Source: Bacteroidota bacterium
GTDB taxonomy: Bacteria > Bacteroidota > Bacteroidia > Bacteroidales > FEN-979
NCBI GenBank assembly: GCA_026391775.1
Contig: JAPLDK010000076.1
Span: forward strand, 1 to 64,000
Length of the DNA stretch: 64,000 nt
Reading direction: 5' to 3'
Position numbers and translations under genes: made by a program. Numbering within the stretch: the first letter of the stretch is position 1; every line of letters begins with the position of its first letter. Under the pieces are notes generated by a model. It saw only the letters and a list, made by a program, of their open reading frames with translations, was not told where the DNA came from and searched no databases. Of this stretch, positions 7,302-16,809 are shown one piece after another.

Positions 7302-9095
7302 CTATTTCGGGATCTTGATCTTTTGGCCTGGCTTCAGGTAAGAAGCATTTTTGATATCATTGAGATCCTTGATCTGCGCAACGGTCACATTAAACTCGTC
7401 GGCAAGGTCCCAGAGGTTGTCGCCTGATTGAATAGTATAGAAGAAGAATTTGGAATTACCGGAAGATGGTTTTGCAGAGGGTTTTGAGGCTGGGGCTTTG
7501 GTTGGTGTCATCGAAGAAGTTGTCGATTTTTGGAAGCCACCCTGAATTTTAATCTTTTGTCCCACAACGACTTTGGAAGATGAGAGATTATTCCAACTCA
7601 TCAGATCAGTTACAGTTACACTGTATTTTCCGGCAATGAGACCTAATGACTCACCGCTTTTTATCACATGAATTTTAGGTGCGCTCACTTCCTGTCCCGG
7701 TTCAGCGGCTATGAATTTTGTAGTGTCTTTCCGCACTAAAACACGTTTTGTGGAGTCGGCCCTGGCAGTTAATTCCTGTTTATGCAGAAGAGAATCAGGA
7801 ATTTTCGGAGTTGAGCCAGGTACATAGACGAAGAGCTTCTGTCGGGGTCGTACATAATTTTTATTCAGATTGTTGAGAGCTTTTATTTCCGGAACACTCA
7901 TGTGGAATTTTTTAGCGATACTGGCCATGGTCTCACCTTTTTTCACAGTATATTGCTGGGTCTCCCGGTAGCTGGAATATATGGCATAAAGACTTGCATC
8001 CTCCGATAAAGCTTTCTTTGTCTTGTAAGCATAGATAGCACTTTCATTATTAATGAAATCTCCGATATACTTTTTTCTCAGTCTTAATTTATAAGGTACT
8101 TCAGGTGTGGCAGGAATAATACCTTTTTTATAGGCAGGGTTCAGGAAGGAGATCTCATCCCAAGGAATATTCAGCATTTCAGAGAGCTGGTCGAACGTTA
8201 GTGGGTGTTTTACGGTGACGGTATCCACTTCATAATAAAGAATACCGGGATCAACCGGGGATATTTTATGCTCATTGGCATAGGCAAGTACGTAACTTGC
8301 TGCGATAAAAGCAGGTACATACGACCGTGTTTCCCTTGGCAGGTAACGGTGGATGGCCCAGAAATTTTTCAGGCCTCCCGATCTTCGGATAGCCTTATTC
8401 ACATTCCCGGCACCTGAGTTATAGGCTGCCAGGGCCAGGGACCAGTTTCCATAAATATCATAAAGGTCCTGGAGATGTTCGCAGGCTGCAATGGTAGCTT
8501 TGAATGGGTCATAACGGTCGTCAACATAGGAACTTACCTTCAGCCCGTAAACTTTGCCTGTGCCGTACATGAACTGCCAGAGGCCCTTTGCCCCGGCTCT
8601 TGAGTTGGCAACCGGGTTAAGAGCCGATTCAATGACCGCAAGGTATTTAAGTTCAAGAGGCATGTTGAAGCGGTCAAGCTGTTCCTCAAACAATGGGAAA
8701 TAGATTTCCGACAGGCCCAGGACACGGGCGGTGAGTTTGCGTTTCCTAATTGCGTAAAGCTCGATAAACTTCTTTACCTCATTATTATACACATATTCAA
8801 AAGGAGAATTTTCATTCATAACCGCAATCCTTGCTGCATAAACAGAATCGGAAAAATAAGGGATGTCGGTTTCGGTATAATTGCTCCAGGAAGGATATTT
8901 CTGGGCATGGGGAGAAGATCCGTCAGAAAATACTTTCAGATTGGCAAGGCTGTCGAGCATGGCAACAACAGCATCATCTTCAACAAATTTTGCCTTTCTT
9001 GCCGCAGTATCTGAACGAAGAGTATCCTGGGGAAAAAGAATATGCGGGGTTATCAGGAGTGTAATCAGAATGGAAAATAAGCGGATAACCCTCAT
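7302..9095 (-). CDS. Lytic transglycosylase with three LysM domains (MltD-like)
   Basis: 597 residues. A signal peptide (residues 1-22, ending LFPQ) is followed by a soluble-lytic-transglycosylase domain: ESALNPVANSRAGAKGLWQF with the likely catalytic Glu156, and NWSLALAAYNSGAGNVNKA. Three LysM modules follow (about 378-422, 476-520 and 552-596), the first starting YTVKKGETMASIAKKF and the last YTIQSGDNLWDLADEF. It cleaves peptidoglycan glycan strands to 1,6-anhydro ends; the LysM modules hold it on the wall. No lipobox is seen, unlike E. coli MltD. It has its own promoter. Confidence 0.93.
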   Translation of the reverse strand: MRVIRLFSILITLLITPHILFPQDTLRSDTAARKAKFVEDDAVVAMLDSLANLKVFSDGSSPHAQKYPSWSNYTETDIPYFSDSVYAARIAVMNENSPFEYVYNNEVKKFIELYAIRKRKLTARVLGLSEIYFPLFEEQLDRFNMPLELKYLAVIESALNPVANSRAGAKGLWQFMYGTGKVYGLKVSSYVDDRYDPFKATIAACEHLQDLYDIYGNWSLALAAYNSGAGNVNKAIRRSGGLKNFWAIHRYLPRETRSYVPAFIAASYVLAYANEHKISPVDPGILYYEVDTVTVKHPLTFDQLSEMLNIPWDEISFLNPAYKKGIIPATPEVPYKLRLRKKYIGDFINNESAIYAYKTKKALSEDASLYAIYSSYRETQQYTVKKGETMASIAKKFHMSVPEIKALNNLNKNYVRPRQKLFVYVPGSTPKIPDSLLHKQELTARADSTKRVLVRKDTTKFIAAEPGQEVSAPKIHVIKSGESLGLIAGKYSVTVTDLMSWNNLSSSKVVVGQKIKIQGGFQKSTTSSMTPTKAPASKPSAKPSSGNSKFFFYTIQSGDNLWDLADEFNVTVAQIKDLNDIKNASYLKPGQKIKIPK

Positions 9096-9133
9096 GCGAT
9101 TCTTAAAATAAAATATTATGGATGAAGAGTTTG

Positions 9134-9141
9134 CAAATATA
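9134..9141 (-). promoter_or_regulatory. -7 promoter element for the MltD-like gene
   Basis: Minus-strand TATATTTG (complement of CAAATATA) matches TAnnTTTG, 38 bases before the ATG at 9095 and next to the stop of the CDF gene. No TTG at the right distance is obvious, so only the -7 element supports it. Confidence 0.4.
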
Positions 9142-9149
9142 TCCTTTTT

Positions 9150-10004
9150 TCAAAAATGCTCGACATGTATTGTCACCTCTGAATTAACAAGGAATTGTTT
9201 AATATCCGCTTCTATCCTGTCACAAAGTTCATGAGCGTCTCTCACTGTAAGGTTTTCATCCAGGTTCAGGTGAAAATCAACATACCTGAAATTGCCTGCC
9301 CTGCGCGTGCGCAGGCCATGATATTTAATATTTTCTTTACAGTATTTATCGATTATACTCCTGATTATTTTAATTTCATCAATATCCAGGGATTCATCCA
9401 GGAGAGGTTTATAGGCTTTCATCAGAAGGGTGTAAGATTCTTTCAGGATGAGAATACTAACAAGCAAAGCGACAATCGGGTCGAGAAGATGATACCCGGT
9501 AAGCCAGATCAGCCCTAAACCCGAAGCTACACCAAGTGAGGTATATACATCGGCTTTAAGGTGCAGGGCATCGGCTTCAAGTGCTACGGAACCAGTTGAC
9601 TTTGCAACTTTATAGAGGTACCACGAAACAAAAGTATTTACGGCTGCTGAAATGAGCATAACGGCGAAACCCAGGCCTATAGTTTCAATTTCGGTGGGTT
9701 TGAGGATCTTGCGAACCGCTTCGTAGATGATCCAGATAGCTGCGACAAAGATCAGAAGGGCTTCTATGACTCCGGAGATATTTTCAATTTTCCAGTGACC
9801 GTAAGGATGACGTTCGTCGGCCGGCCTGTCGGAGATCCTCACCGATATATATGCAATTATTGCAGCAAGAAGATCCATAAAAGAATGGATCGCTTCCGAA
9901 ATGATGGAAACTGATCCACTGAGGATTCCTGCAACCAGTTTCAATAAGATCAGCAAGGTATTTGAAAGTACCGAGAGACTGGCTGCTTTTGTTTTCTTGC
10001 TCAT
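9150..10004 (-). CDS. Cation diffusion facilitator (CDF) metal exporter
   Basis: About 284 residues from the ATG at 10004. The TTG six codons upstream (10022) is part of the promoter element and is not a likely start. Six membrane helices; the first carries the metal-site pattern in EAIHSFMDLLAA (His and Asp four apart), then HPYGHWKIENISG between helices II and III, and ALHLKADVYTS giving the second His-Asp pair. The C-terminal cytoplasmic domain (from about residue 200) includes YHGLRTRRAGNFRYVDFHL and ends in ITIHVEHF-type sequence typical of the CDF dimerisation domain. It exports divalent metal (Zn, Fe or similar) using proton exchange; the metal cannot be assigned. Confidence 0.92.
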   Translation of the reverse strand: MSKKTKAASLSVLSNTLLILLKLVAGILSGSVSIISEAIHSFMDLLAAIIAYISVRISDRPADERHPYGHWKIENISGVIEALLIFVAAIWIIYEAVRKILKPTEIETIGLGFAVMLISAAVNTFVSWYLYKVAKSTGSVALEADALHLKADVYTSLGVASGLGLIWLTGYHLLDPIVALLVSILILKESYTLLMKAYKPLLDESLDIDEIKIIRSIIDKYCKENIKYHGLRTRRAGNFRYVDFHLNLDENLTVRDAHELCDRIEADIKQFLVNSEVTIHVEHF

Positions 10005-10019
10005 CAAATAGAATTTCAG

Positions 10020-10066
10020 CAAAGGTAATAATTTGAAGCGAAGGGTTAATTGTTACATTTGTAACA
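10020..10066. promoter_or_regulatory. Divergent promoters of CDF exporter and deiminase with 16-base palindrome
   Basis: Plus strand: TTTG at 10032-10035, an 18-base spacer, TACATTTG at 10054-10061, then the deiminase ATG at 10083. Minus strand: TACCTTTG at 10027-10020 in front of the CDF ATG at 10004, which leaves a leader of only about ten bases. The plus-strand -7 element lies inside a perfect inverted repeat TGTTACATTTGTAACA (10051-10066), a good operator candidate for a regulator of the deiminase or of both genes. Confidence 0.6.
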
Positions 10067-10082
10067 TTAAGGATATTGGCGT

Positions 10083-12128
10083 ATGAAAAAAATCTTTTTC
10101 ACTCTGATTTTAATCTCCTGCCTTTCAGGGTTTTCAAGAGCCCAGGACACAACTTTCGGGTCACCGCAGAAATTGACACATGAAATGTCGCCAGAAGAAT
10201 TATTGCATAAAAACGAGATCGGAAAGAATTTTGTTGAGACGAATCCGCCCGTAGGACCAGTCAGGAATGTGGAGGAATTTGGACGGATGCAAGGCGCTCT
10301 GGTCAGGTACCCTTTCGGTATCCCCATATCACTAATCAAGGAAATGGCGGCCAATGTCGTGGTTACAACCATTGTGGCTAGTACTTCTCAGAAAAACACG
10401 GTGATAAATTTGTATGTAGGTAATGGAGTTGACACAAGTCACTGCAATTTTTTAATTGCACCCACCGACAGTTACTGGACGCGGGATTATGGTCCATGGT
10501 TTGAATCGGACAGTTCGAATCACCTAGGGATCGTCGATTTCCCCTATAACCGTCCGCGGCCAAATGATGACGAAATTCCGAAATGGGTTGCAGAGATGCT
10601 TGGTATTCCATGGTTTGGTATGAACCTGATTTCAACGGGAGGCGATTATATGACCGACGGAATGGGAATCTCTGCTTCAACAACACTTATATGGACTGAA
10701 AATCCCACATTGACTCACGAGCAGGTTGCACAGAAAGTTCACGATTATCTCGGAATTGGAAATTACCAGGTCGTACCTGACCCGAATGTAAATACTTCTA
10801 TTGACCATATCGATTGCTGGGGGAAGTTCCTGGCACCTGATAAAATCCTTATCAGGAAAGTCAATCCGTCAAATGCATGTTACAATGCCCTTGAATCAGC
10901 AGCCTCATACTGGGCTTCACAGACATGTTCCTATGGTTACAACTACAGGGTGTTTAGGGTTCAGACACCATCAGATCAACCCTATTCCAACTCTGTGATA
11001 CTGAACAATAAAGTACTGGTACCATTTATGAATTCAAACTGGGATGACAGCGCCAAAGCAGCATATGAGGCTGCCATGCCCGGATACACGGTAATAGGAT
11101 TCCTTGGACAACCTTCAACCCCCTGGATTTCGACCGACGCCCTGCACTGCCGGGTAATGGGGATTGCAGATATCGGGCTACTTTACATAAGGCATATTCC
11201 CCTCAGCGCGACGCAACCTTGCGATAATAATTATATCATTGATGCAGATATTATTGCCTGCAGTGATTCGGCCGTTAAAACGGATTCAGTGCTGGTCTAT
11301 TACAAGGTCAACAATGGAGCCTACCAGGTCAACCACATGACAAATAGTTCAGCTAATCATTATACCGGTATTATTCCGAAACAACCTGCAGGCAGTACGA
11401 TAAGGTATTACCTGTTTGCCGCCGACCAGTCAAACCGCAGGGAAACGGCTCCCATCATGGGGGCTGCAGATCCTTTTACCTTCACTACTGGCTATACAAA
11501 TATTGTGGCTGTGCCTGATACCTTATGGTTCATCACGGTAAATGATGCATTGGGAGGGAAAGTAACATATTTGCATAATTATATGACAACTCCAGTTTCC
11601 CTCGAGTATGTTCAGCTGCAAAGCGGTGACTGGCCGATGTGGTTTGTGGATTCCATTTCGGCAGGAACCTTTCCTAATACTGTCAATCCCGGAGATTCGG
11701 TTTACATCAGGGTTAAGGTGGATATAGCCACAGACCGCATCCCGGATGCGTTTTACCCTGATACTCTTAATTATACAACCTCCCTTGGGCCAAAACGTGT
11801 TATACTGATGATCAACCCCCAGATCCTGGGAGGAATAAGTGAGCGTGAAGAGGTTATTTTGTTGAGAAATAATTTTCCTAACCCGTTCTCAGCCACTACA
11901 ACATTATCGTTCAGGCTTTCAGGACGTGGAAACGTAGATCTTGGCATTTATGATCTTAATGGCAGATTAATCAGGAATATCTGTTCCGGACTTTTGGTCG
12001 AAGGGGATCATTCCTTTAAATGGGACGGGACAGATAATGCAGGGAACAAAACTTCAGCAGGTATTTACTTATACCGGCTCATAACTGATAATGAAACTTT
12101 GGTAAAACGTATGGTCCTTATTCGCTGA
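10083..12128 (+). CDS. Secreted peptidylarginine deiminase (PPAD-like) with T9SS sorting domain
   Basis: 681 residues with signal peptide (1-20, ending SRAQ). The catalytic domain of the PAD_porph family has Asp135 in [10 protein letters not shown], His242 and Asp244 in DHIDCWGKF, Asn303 in YSNSVILN, and Cys356 in DALHCRVMG. These line up with the Asp130, His236, Asp238, Asn297 and Cys351 I recall for Porphyromonas gingivalis PPAD. Arg157 and Arg159 (NRPRPNDDE) match PPAD Arg152 and Arg154, which bind the carboxylate of C-terminal arginine, so protein citrullination is more likely than agmatine hydrolysis. After Ig-like sequence, residues from about 590 form a type A T9SS C-terminal domain ([15 protein letters not shown] ... 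GIYLYRL ... KRMVLIR), so export to the surface or outside is expected. It overlaps lysS by 11 bases, tail to tail. Confidence 0.92.
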   Translation: MKKIFFTLILISCLSGFSRAQDTTFGSPQKLTHEMSPEELLHKNEIGKNFVETNPPVGPVRNVEEFGRMQGALVRYPFGIPISLIKEMAANVVVTTIVASTSQKNTVINLYVGNGVDTSHCNFLIAPTDSYWTRDYGPWFESDSSNHLGIVDFPYNRPRPNDDEIPKWVAEMLGIPWFGMNLISTGGDYMTDGMGISASTTLIWTENPTLTHEQVAQKVHDYLGIGNYQVVPDPNVNTSIDHIDCWGKFLAPDKILIRKVNPSNACYNALESAASYWASQTCSYGYNYRVFRVQTPSDQPYSNSVILNNKVLVPFMNSNWDDSAKAAYEAAMPGYTVIGFLGQPSTPWISTDALHCRVMGIADIGLLYIRHIPLSATQPCDNNYIIDADIIACSDSAVKTDSVLVYYKVNNGAYQVNHMTNSSANHYTGIIPKQPAGSTIRYYLFAADQSNRRETAPIMGAADPFTFTTGYTNIVAVPDTLWFITVNDALGGKVTYLHNYMTTPVSLEYVQLQSGDWPMWFVDSISAGTFPNTVNPGDSVYIRVKVDIATDRIPDAFYPDTLNYTTSLGPKRVILMINPQILGGISEREEVILLRNNFPNPFSATTTLSFRLSGRGNVDLGIYDLNGRLIRNICSGLLVEGDHSFKWDGTDNAGNKTSAGIYLYRLITDNETLVKRMVLIR

Positions 12129-13638
12129 TCCTTTTTTCAGGCCTCATCTGAGGGAAAAACAGAACATCCTGAATGGATGCCTGGTTGGTCATGATCATGG
12201 TGAGGCGGTCAATCCCTATCCCAAGCCCGGATGTCGGCGGCATGGCGAACTCCAGGGAGCGGAGAAAATCCTCATCGAGGACCATGGATTCATCGTCGCC
12301 GCGTTTGCCAAGCTCCAGTTGGGATTCGAACCTTTCCCTCTGGTCAATGGGATCATTCAGCTCCGAAAAAGCATTGCAAAGTTCCTTGCCGTTACAAATG
12401 GCCTCGAAACGCTCTACAAGCCCGGGCTTCGTGCGATGTTTCTTCGCCAGTGGCGACATCTCGACCGGGTAATCGGTAATGAAGGTCGGTTGGATAAGGT
12501 TAGGCTCGCATTTTTCCCCAAAGATCTGGTCGATGATCTTGCCTTTGGCCATGGTCCTGTCAATAGGTACTTCCAGCTGTTTTGCAAGAGCAACGAGTTC
12601 ATCCTCAGATTTTCCGTCAATATCGATACCAGTAAAATGTTTAATTACCCCGAACATAGTAAACCGTTTCCAGGGGCGTTTGAAATCGATAAGTTTATCA
12701 CCGACCTGCATCTCGGTTTTACCATGAAGATCAAGTGCGATTTTCTCAACCATCTCTTCCACGAAGTCCATCATCCATTCATAATCCTTATAAGCCACGT
12801 AAAGCTCCAACTGAGTGAATTCAGGATTATGAAACCGGTCCATTCCCTCGTTACGGAAATCTTTGGAAAATTCATATACCCCGTCAAACCCGCCAACAAT
12901 AAGCCGTTTCAGGTAAAGTTCGTTGGCGATACGCAGGTAAAGCGTCGTGTCGAGGGAATTATGATGGGTTTTGAAAGGCCGGGCTGCGGCTCCTCCATAA
13001 AGAGGCTGAAGGACAGGCGTTTCCACTTCCAGGTAAGACCTGCTGTTCAGGAAATGTCGCATGGAATTCACCAGCTGTGTACGTTTGACAAACACATCCC
13101 TCACCTGGGGGTTCACAATCATATCCACATAACGCTGTCGATACCTCTGTTCGGGATCGGTAAAAGCATCAAACACCTCACCGTCTTTTTCCTTGACAAT
13201 GGGCAACACCCTTAGAGATTTGGAAAGAAGTTTCAGACAACTAACATGTATGGAGATCTCTCCCATCTGGGTCACAAATACATAGCCTGTGACACCGATA
13301 ATATCCCCGATGTCGAGAAGCCGTTTAAACACGGTGTTGTAAAGGGTTTTATCTTCCCCTGTACAGATCTCGTCGCGCTTGATGTAAAGCTGGATACGCC
13401 CCGATGAATCCTGCAGTTCGGCAAAGGAGGCGGCACCCATGATCCTGCGGGTCATGATACGACCGGCGATGCTGACATCCTGGTACAAGGAGTTATCTGA
13501 AGGATAATTCTTTCTTATTTCTGCAGCGGTCACATTGACCGGGAATGTTTCGGGTGGGTATGGATTGATGCCAAGCCTGAAAAGCTCATTTAAGGAATCA
13601 TGCCGGATTTGTTCCTGCTCGGTCAGGGAAAGTTGCAT
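12118..13638 (-). CDS. lysS: Lysyl-tRNA synthetase, class II
   Basis: 506 residues, normal length. An N-terminal OB-fold ([20 protein letters not shown]) precedes the class II core with motif 2 ([19 protein letters not shown]) and motif 3 ([13 protein letters not shown]). It charges tRNA-Lys with lysine. It starts 29 bases after recO and is probably the last gene of the porZ-recO-lysS run. The C-terminus overlaps the convergent deiminase gene. Confidence 0.97.
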   Translation of the reverse strand: MQLSLTEQEQIRHDSLNELFRLGINPYPPETFPVNVTAAEIRKNYPSDNSLYQDVSIAGRIMTRRIMGAASFAELQDSSGRIQLYIKRDEICTGEDKTLYNTVFKRLLDIGDIIGVTGYVFVTQMGEISIHVSCLKLLSKSLRVLPIVKEKDGEVFDAFTDPEQRYRQRYVDMIVNPQVRDVFVKRTQLVNSMRHFLNSRSYLEVETPVLQPLYGGAAARPFKTHHNSLDTTLYLRIANELYLKRLIVGGFDGVYEFSKDFRNEGMDRFHNPEFTQLELYVAYKDYEWMMDFVEEMVEKIALDLHGKTEMQVGDKLIDFKRPWKRFTMFGVIKHFTGIDIDGKSEDELVALAKQLEVPIDRTMAKGKIIDQIFGEKCEPNLIQPTFITDYPVEMSPLAKKHRTKPGLVERFEAICNGKELCNAFSELNDPIDQRERFESQLELGKRGDDESMVLDEDFLRSLEFAMPPTSGLGIGIDRLTMIMTNQASIQDVLFFPQMRPEKRISE

Positions 13639-13667
13639 ACGCTGAATTTTTCCTCAAAGATAAGGAT

Positions 13668-14393
13668 TTACGACAATACCGAGTGCAGGATGTGATGGGA
13701 GTTCATGGGCTTAAAGCCCGGAATATGTATCTGATAGTATAACAAGAGGGAATCAAGCATGGATCTCCTTACGGCAGGTTTAAGATGTAAGCACGACTGG
13801 TCGTCAATGGCTGTTGTGATAAGCGATTGAAACAGCTTTCCCTGTTCGGGGAGGATATAGGCATCTTTTTCGGGTATCATTGCCTGAAACTGGCCTTCCC
13901 TAAGATTGAAGACGGTCTTTTTTTCAGAGTAACCGGGCTGAGGCTGTATCCCTAGGAAATGAGTGAGTTCTGCAGTAAAAACAAGAGGAAAGCAATTCAG
14001 AGCGTTTTCAGTGGAGTCAAGCAGGAGACAGGATTTCCAAAGATAATCGAAGAGTTCCTGGTTGGCTTCTTCTTCCCTGATGGATTTGTACAGAAGTTCA
14101 TTGATAAAGAGGGCAACTGAGCTTTTACGGATGTCGAAGGGGATGCTCATATAAGGCTGGAACAGCCTGACTTCCTTTGACGTATGCAGGGTAGTTTTTT
14201 CTTTCAGGTAAGCTACAACTTCAAGCAGTGTCAGGGGCTGGAACAGGCCTGCTTTGGTTTTTGATTTCGGACTGCGGATCCCTTTAAAAAGGTAGGATTG
14301 AAGGCCGCGGGCCTCGGTATAAATGCGAACGATGATACTGGTTTCGGAGTATTTTAAGGAATGAAGAACAATGCCTTTTGTCGTGACCAGCAT
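13668..14393 (-). CDS. recO: DNA repair protein RecO
   Basis: 241 residues. N-terminal OB-fold with the usual start (LVTTKGIVLHSLKYSETSII) and GLQSYLFKGIRSPKSK, followed by a helical C-terminal domain. The zinc-binding cysteines found in some RecO proteins are not evident. RecO loads RecA on SSB-coated DNA with RecR and RecF. Its ATG shares one base with the porZ stop codon (TAATG), so translation is coupled. Confidence 0.93.
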   Translation of the reverse strand: MLVTTKGIVLHSLKYSETSIIVRIYTEARGLQSYLFKGIRSPKSKTKAGLFQPLTLLEVVAYLKEKTTLHTSKEVRLFQPYMSIPFDIRKSSVALFINELLYKSIREEEANQELFDYLWKSCLLLDSTENALNCFPLVFTAELTHFLGIQPQPGYSEKKTVFNLREGQFQAMIPEKDAYILPEQGKLFQSLITTAIDDQSCLHLKPAVRRSMLDSLLLYYQIHIPGFKPMNSHHILHSVLS

Positions 14394-16726
14394 TAGTTAA
14401 TTACGAGGATTTTAGTTACCACTTTATCACTGCCGACTTCATTCGACGCAAAAACCAGGTAAACACCTGTGCGGACTTTTTTCCCGTCCATTGTGCTTCC
14501 GTTCCAAACAGCCTGGCCTCCCTCAGCTTTGCCTGTATAGACAAGCCTTCCGCTGATATCAGTGATCCGGATCTGGGCGTTGCTGAGAAGGCCTTTAACA
14601 GCAATATATCCCTGGTAGCCTTCACGCACCGGGTTGGGATAAGCATACACATTACCAAATGAATCGCCGCCTTCGGTGGCAGTACCCTTAAAGGAAATGA
14701 CACCCTTATCGGTGCCGAAATACACTTCGCCTGTGATGGGGTTAATCACTATTGATGTTACCCTGTCGGACAGCAGGGGACTGTTTTCCGAAGTAAAATG
14801 ATACACTTGTTTTGTGCCGTCGGCCGAGAAAAGGTAAGCCCCTCCGCGGTCGGTACCCATCCATTTACGGTTGCTGCCGTCAACGGCAATGGCATTCACC
14901 TGTTCGCTTTCAAGCAGATATTGCGTATACTGTCCCTGCTGTACAAGTGGCCGCTGGCAATCGGATGGGTGATCGGTAAAAAGGTCATCGGGGCTGTAAA
15001 ATACTCCTATCCCGCTTTCGGTCCCTACCCAGATCTCCCCGTTTTTATCTTCGGCCATTGAAAAGACATTATTCCCTGGTAGATTACCATTGCCCGCAGT
15101 GTTATTCAGCTTCCTTGCAAGGTCATCGCTTTGCTTATCAGGAGTCCCGTTATCGGTGAACACCAAAATTGAATTCGGATTCAGGTTACCGTAACGCATC
15201 TGCATCCACACCTGATCGTAACGGGTTGCAATGATCTGGCCAAGGTCGGTTTCATTGTTTATGGTTATAGTGAAACCAGTCCATTGGCTGCCTCTTTTCA
15301 GAGAAAGGCATTGGTTTGTATGGGAACTGTTGATCCAGAGATAACCGTGGGCATCGAATGCAGAACCTCCGACACGTATGGTGCCGGTATCACCTGCCGA
15401 ATGATGGTGGAGTGTGCTGTTAGCTTCGGTATACCTGCGCGTAAACGTACCATCGTAAAATTCCAGCAGGCCGTATCCCCATGTTGCTGCATAAATCCTT
15501 TTCGGATCCGATGGATCAGAAGTTACCGCAACAACATTGCTATAATTATACAAGGGTGTATTATTGGCCCCGGAAATGTTCTGCCAGTTTGAATCGTCAA
15601 AATGATAGATCTGGGCAGGCCGGTCTGGAAGAGGGACAAACGAAGCATCATAACCGCCCGGTGCAATGTAAAGATCATTGCCTAATATGCTCATACTGAA
15701 AGCGTTGGCAGTAATTGGCCCGCTCAGGTTATAAGTCTTTATCTGATCGGAATTCATTTCATAGCTGACCAGCCCCGAAAAGGAATCTGCTATCCAGATC
15801 GTCTGGTTTTTATCGCAGATGGCATCCTGGGGAAACGAACCGGCACCGGGATAGCCGTTAATTCTTTTCAGTATTGAGAGGTTCGGATCAAATACATCCA
15901 CAAGATACTTATAACTGACAACCAGTACATTATACATGCTGTTCAGGTTCATGACCGGATTTGATTCCCCGTTGTTCCATGCCGACCATTGTCCGTTGTA
16001 AGTATAAAGCGTATCCAGGCCGGATGTTCTTTGTTTATTGACTACTACTTTGCCTGAAAAATAGGTTATTGTATTGTACATCAAGGTGGAATCCATGCGT
16101 TTGTCCTTTTTCCACACGGCATAGTTGGACAGGTTTGGATCTTTGTACCAGGCTTTGTAGATGCCTTTTTCGGTAGCAGCCCAAAGGGTGTCGTTTTCAT
16201 CTTTGACAAGGCCCATGACATCAACCTGGGTGCCCCCGTTCCCGATATAATAGGTTTCTCTGATCTCCTGTTTTACAAGGTCAAGGACCACAATTCCGAA
16301 ACCGCACTGGAGATAGGCAAAATTACCGAGGCAGTAAATGCTGTTGATGGTTTTATTCCCCAGAATGGTCTTTCGGTAGATATCGGAGATGTTGATAATG
16401 GTGTTGTTCTGAATGAGGTCAATATTTGCATCAGTATAAGCAATAACAAGGGTCTTTGTTGATGTGTTATAGCCTAAGCAACTGATACCTATATCGGAAA
16501 GGCCCTGAATTTTTGTGATCCTGGTAATGCTATTGTCTTCCTTGTCGAAGTAAAACAATGCATAGGGAGTTGATGAATAAATACGGTTTCCTGCTTCTGC
16601 AACCGAGTTACAATAATTGTAGGGAAGTTCGTCTCTCCACTGGCCGATTGGTATCTGGGGGTTCTGGCTGAGAAGGCTTGATGGAATCAGGATACAAGCC
16701 AGGATAAAAAGTCTGAATATTTTCAT
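14393..16726 (-). CDS. porZ: PorZ-like T9SS surface propeller protein
   Basis: 777 residues, about the length of P. gingivalis PorZ. Signal peptide 1-20 (SSLLSQ). Residues about 27-690 form two seven-bladed-type propellers with repeated two-component-regulator-propeller blades (for example DENDTLWAATEKGIYKAW, KNGEIWVGTESGIGVFY and GEVYFGTDKGVISFKG). The opening IPIGQWRDELPYNYCNSVAE and the segment NANIDLIQNNTIINI-like are characteristic of the PorZ family. The last 85 residues are a T9SS C-terminal domain (AYPNPVREGYQGYI ... GVYLVFASN). In T9SS, PorZ works on the cell surface with PorU in cargo processing and anionic LPS attachment. Other T9SS core genes are not in this window. Confidence 0.88.
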   Translation of the reverse strand: MKIFRLFILACILIPSSLLSQNPQIPIGQWRDELPYNYCNSVAEAGNRIYSSTPYALFYFDKEDNSITRITKIQGLSDIGISCLGYNTSTKTLVIAYTDANIDLIQNNTIINISDIYRKTILGNKTINSIYCLGNFAYLQCGFGIVVLDLVKQEIRETYYIGNGGTQVDVMGLVKDENDTLWAATEKGIYKAWYKDPNLSNYAVWKKDKRMDSTLMYNTITYFSGKVVVNKQRTSGLDTLYTYNGQWSAWNNGESNPVMNLNSMYNVLVVSYKYLVDVFDPNLSILKRINGYPGAGSFPQDAICDKNQTIWIADSFSGLVSYEMNSDQIKTYNLSGPITANAFSMSILGNDLYIAPGGYDASFVPLPDRPAQIYHFDDSNWQNISGANNTPLYNYSNVVAVTSDPSDPKRIYAATWGYGLLEFYDGTFTRRYTEANSTLHHHSAGDTGTIRVGGSAFDAHGYLWINSSHTNQCLSLKRGSQWTGFTITINNETDLGQIIATRYDQVWMQMRYGNLNPNSILVFTDNGTPDKQSDDLARKLNNTAGNGNLPGNNVFSMAEDKNGEIWVGTESGIGVFYSPDDLFTDHPSDCQRPLVQQGQYTQYLLESEQVNAIAVDGSNRKWMGTDRGGAYLFSADGTKQVYHFTSENSPLLSDRVTSIVINPITGEVYFGTDKGVISFKGTATEGGDSFGNVYAYPNPVREGYQGYIAVKGLLSNAQIRITDISGRLVYTGKAEGGQAVWNGSTMDGKKVRTGVYLVFASNEVGSDKVVTKILVIN

Positions 16727-16749
16727 AAAGGATGATACTAGATAAGGAC

Positions 16750-16781
16750 AATAAATCAGGTATAAAAATAACTGATTTATT
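16750..16781. repeat. Perfect 10-bp inverted repeat between cysN and porZ
   Basis: AATAAATCAG at 16750-16759 pairs perfectly with CTGATTTATT at 16772-16781 across a 12-base A/T-rich loop. It sits in the 83-base gap between cysN and porZ. No T-run follows on the minus strand, so it may be a weak terminator or attenuator of the cysDN run, or an operator for porZ. Confidence 0.5.
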
Positions 16782-16809
16782 AAGGATTTATTGCAGAAAT
16801 GCGAGGAAT

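Noticed and set aside
12319-13215. 298-codon plus-strand frame antisense to lysS
   Set aside because: It has no family signal and is the shadow of the well-supported lysS gene on the other strand.
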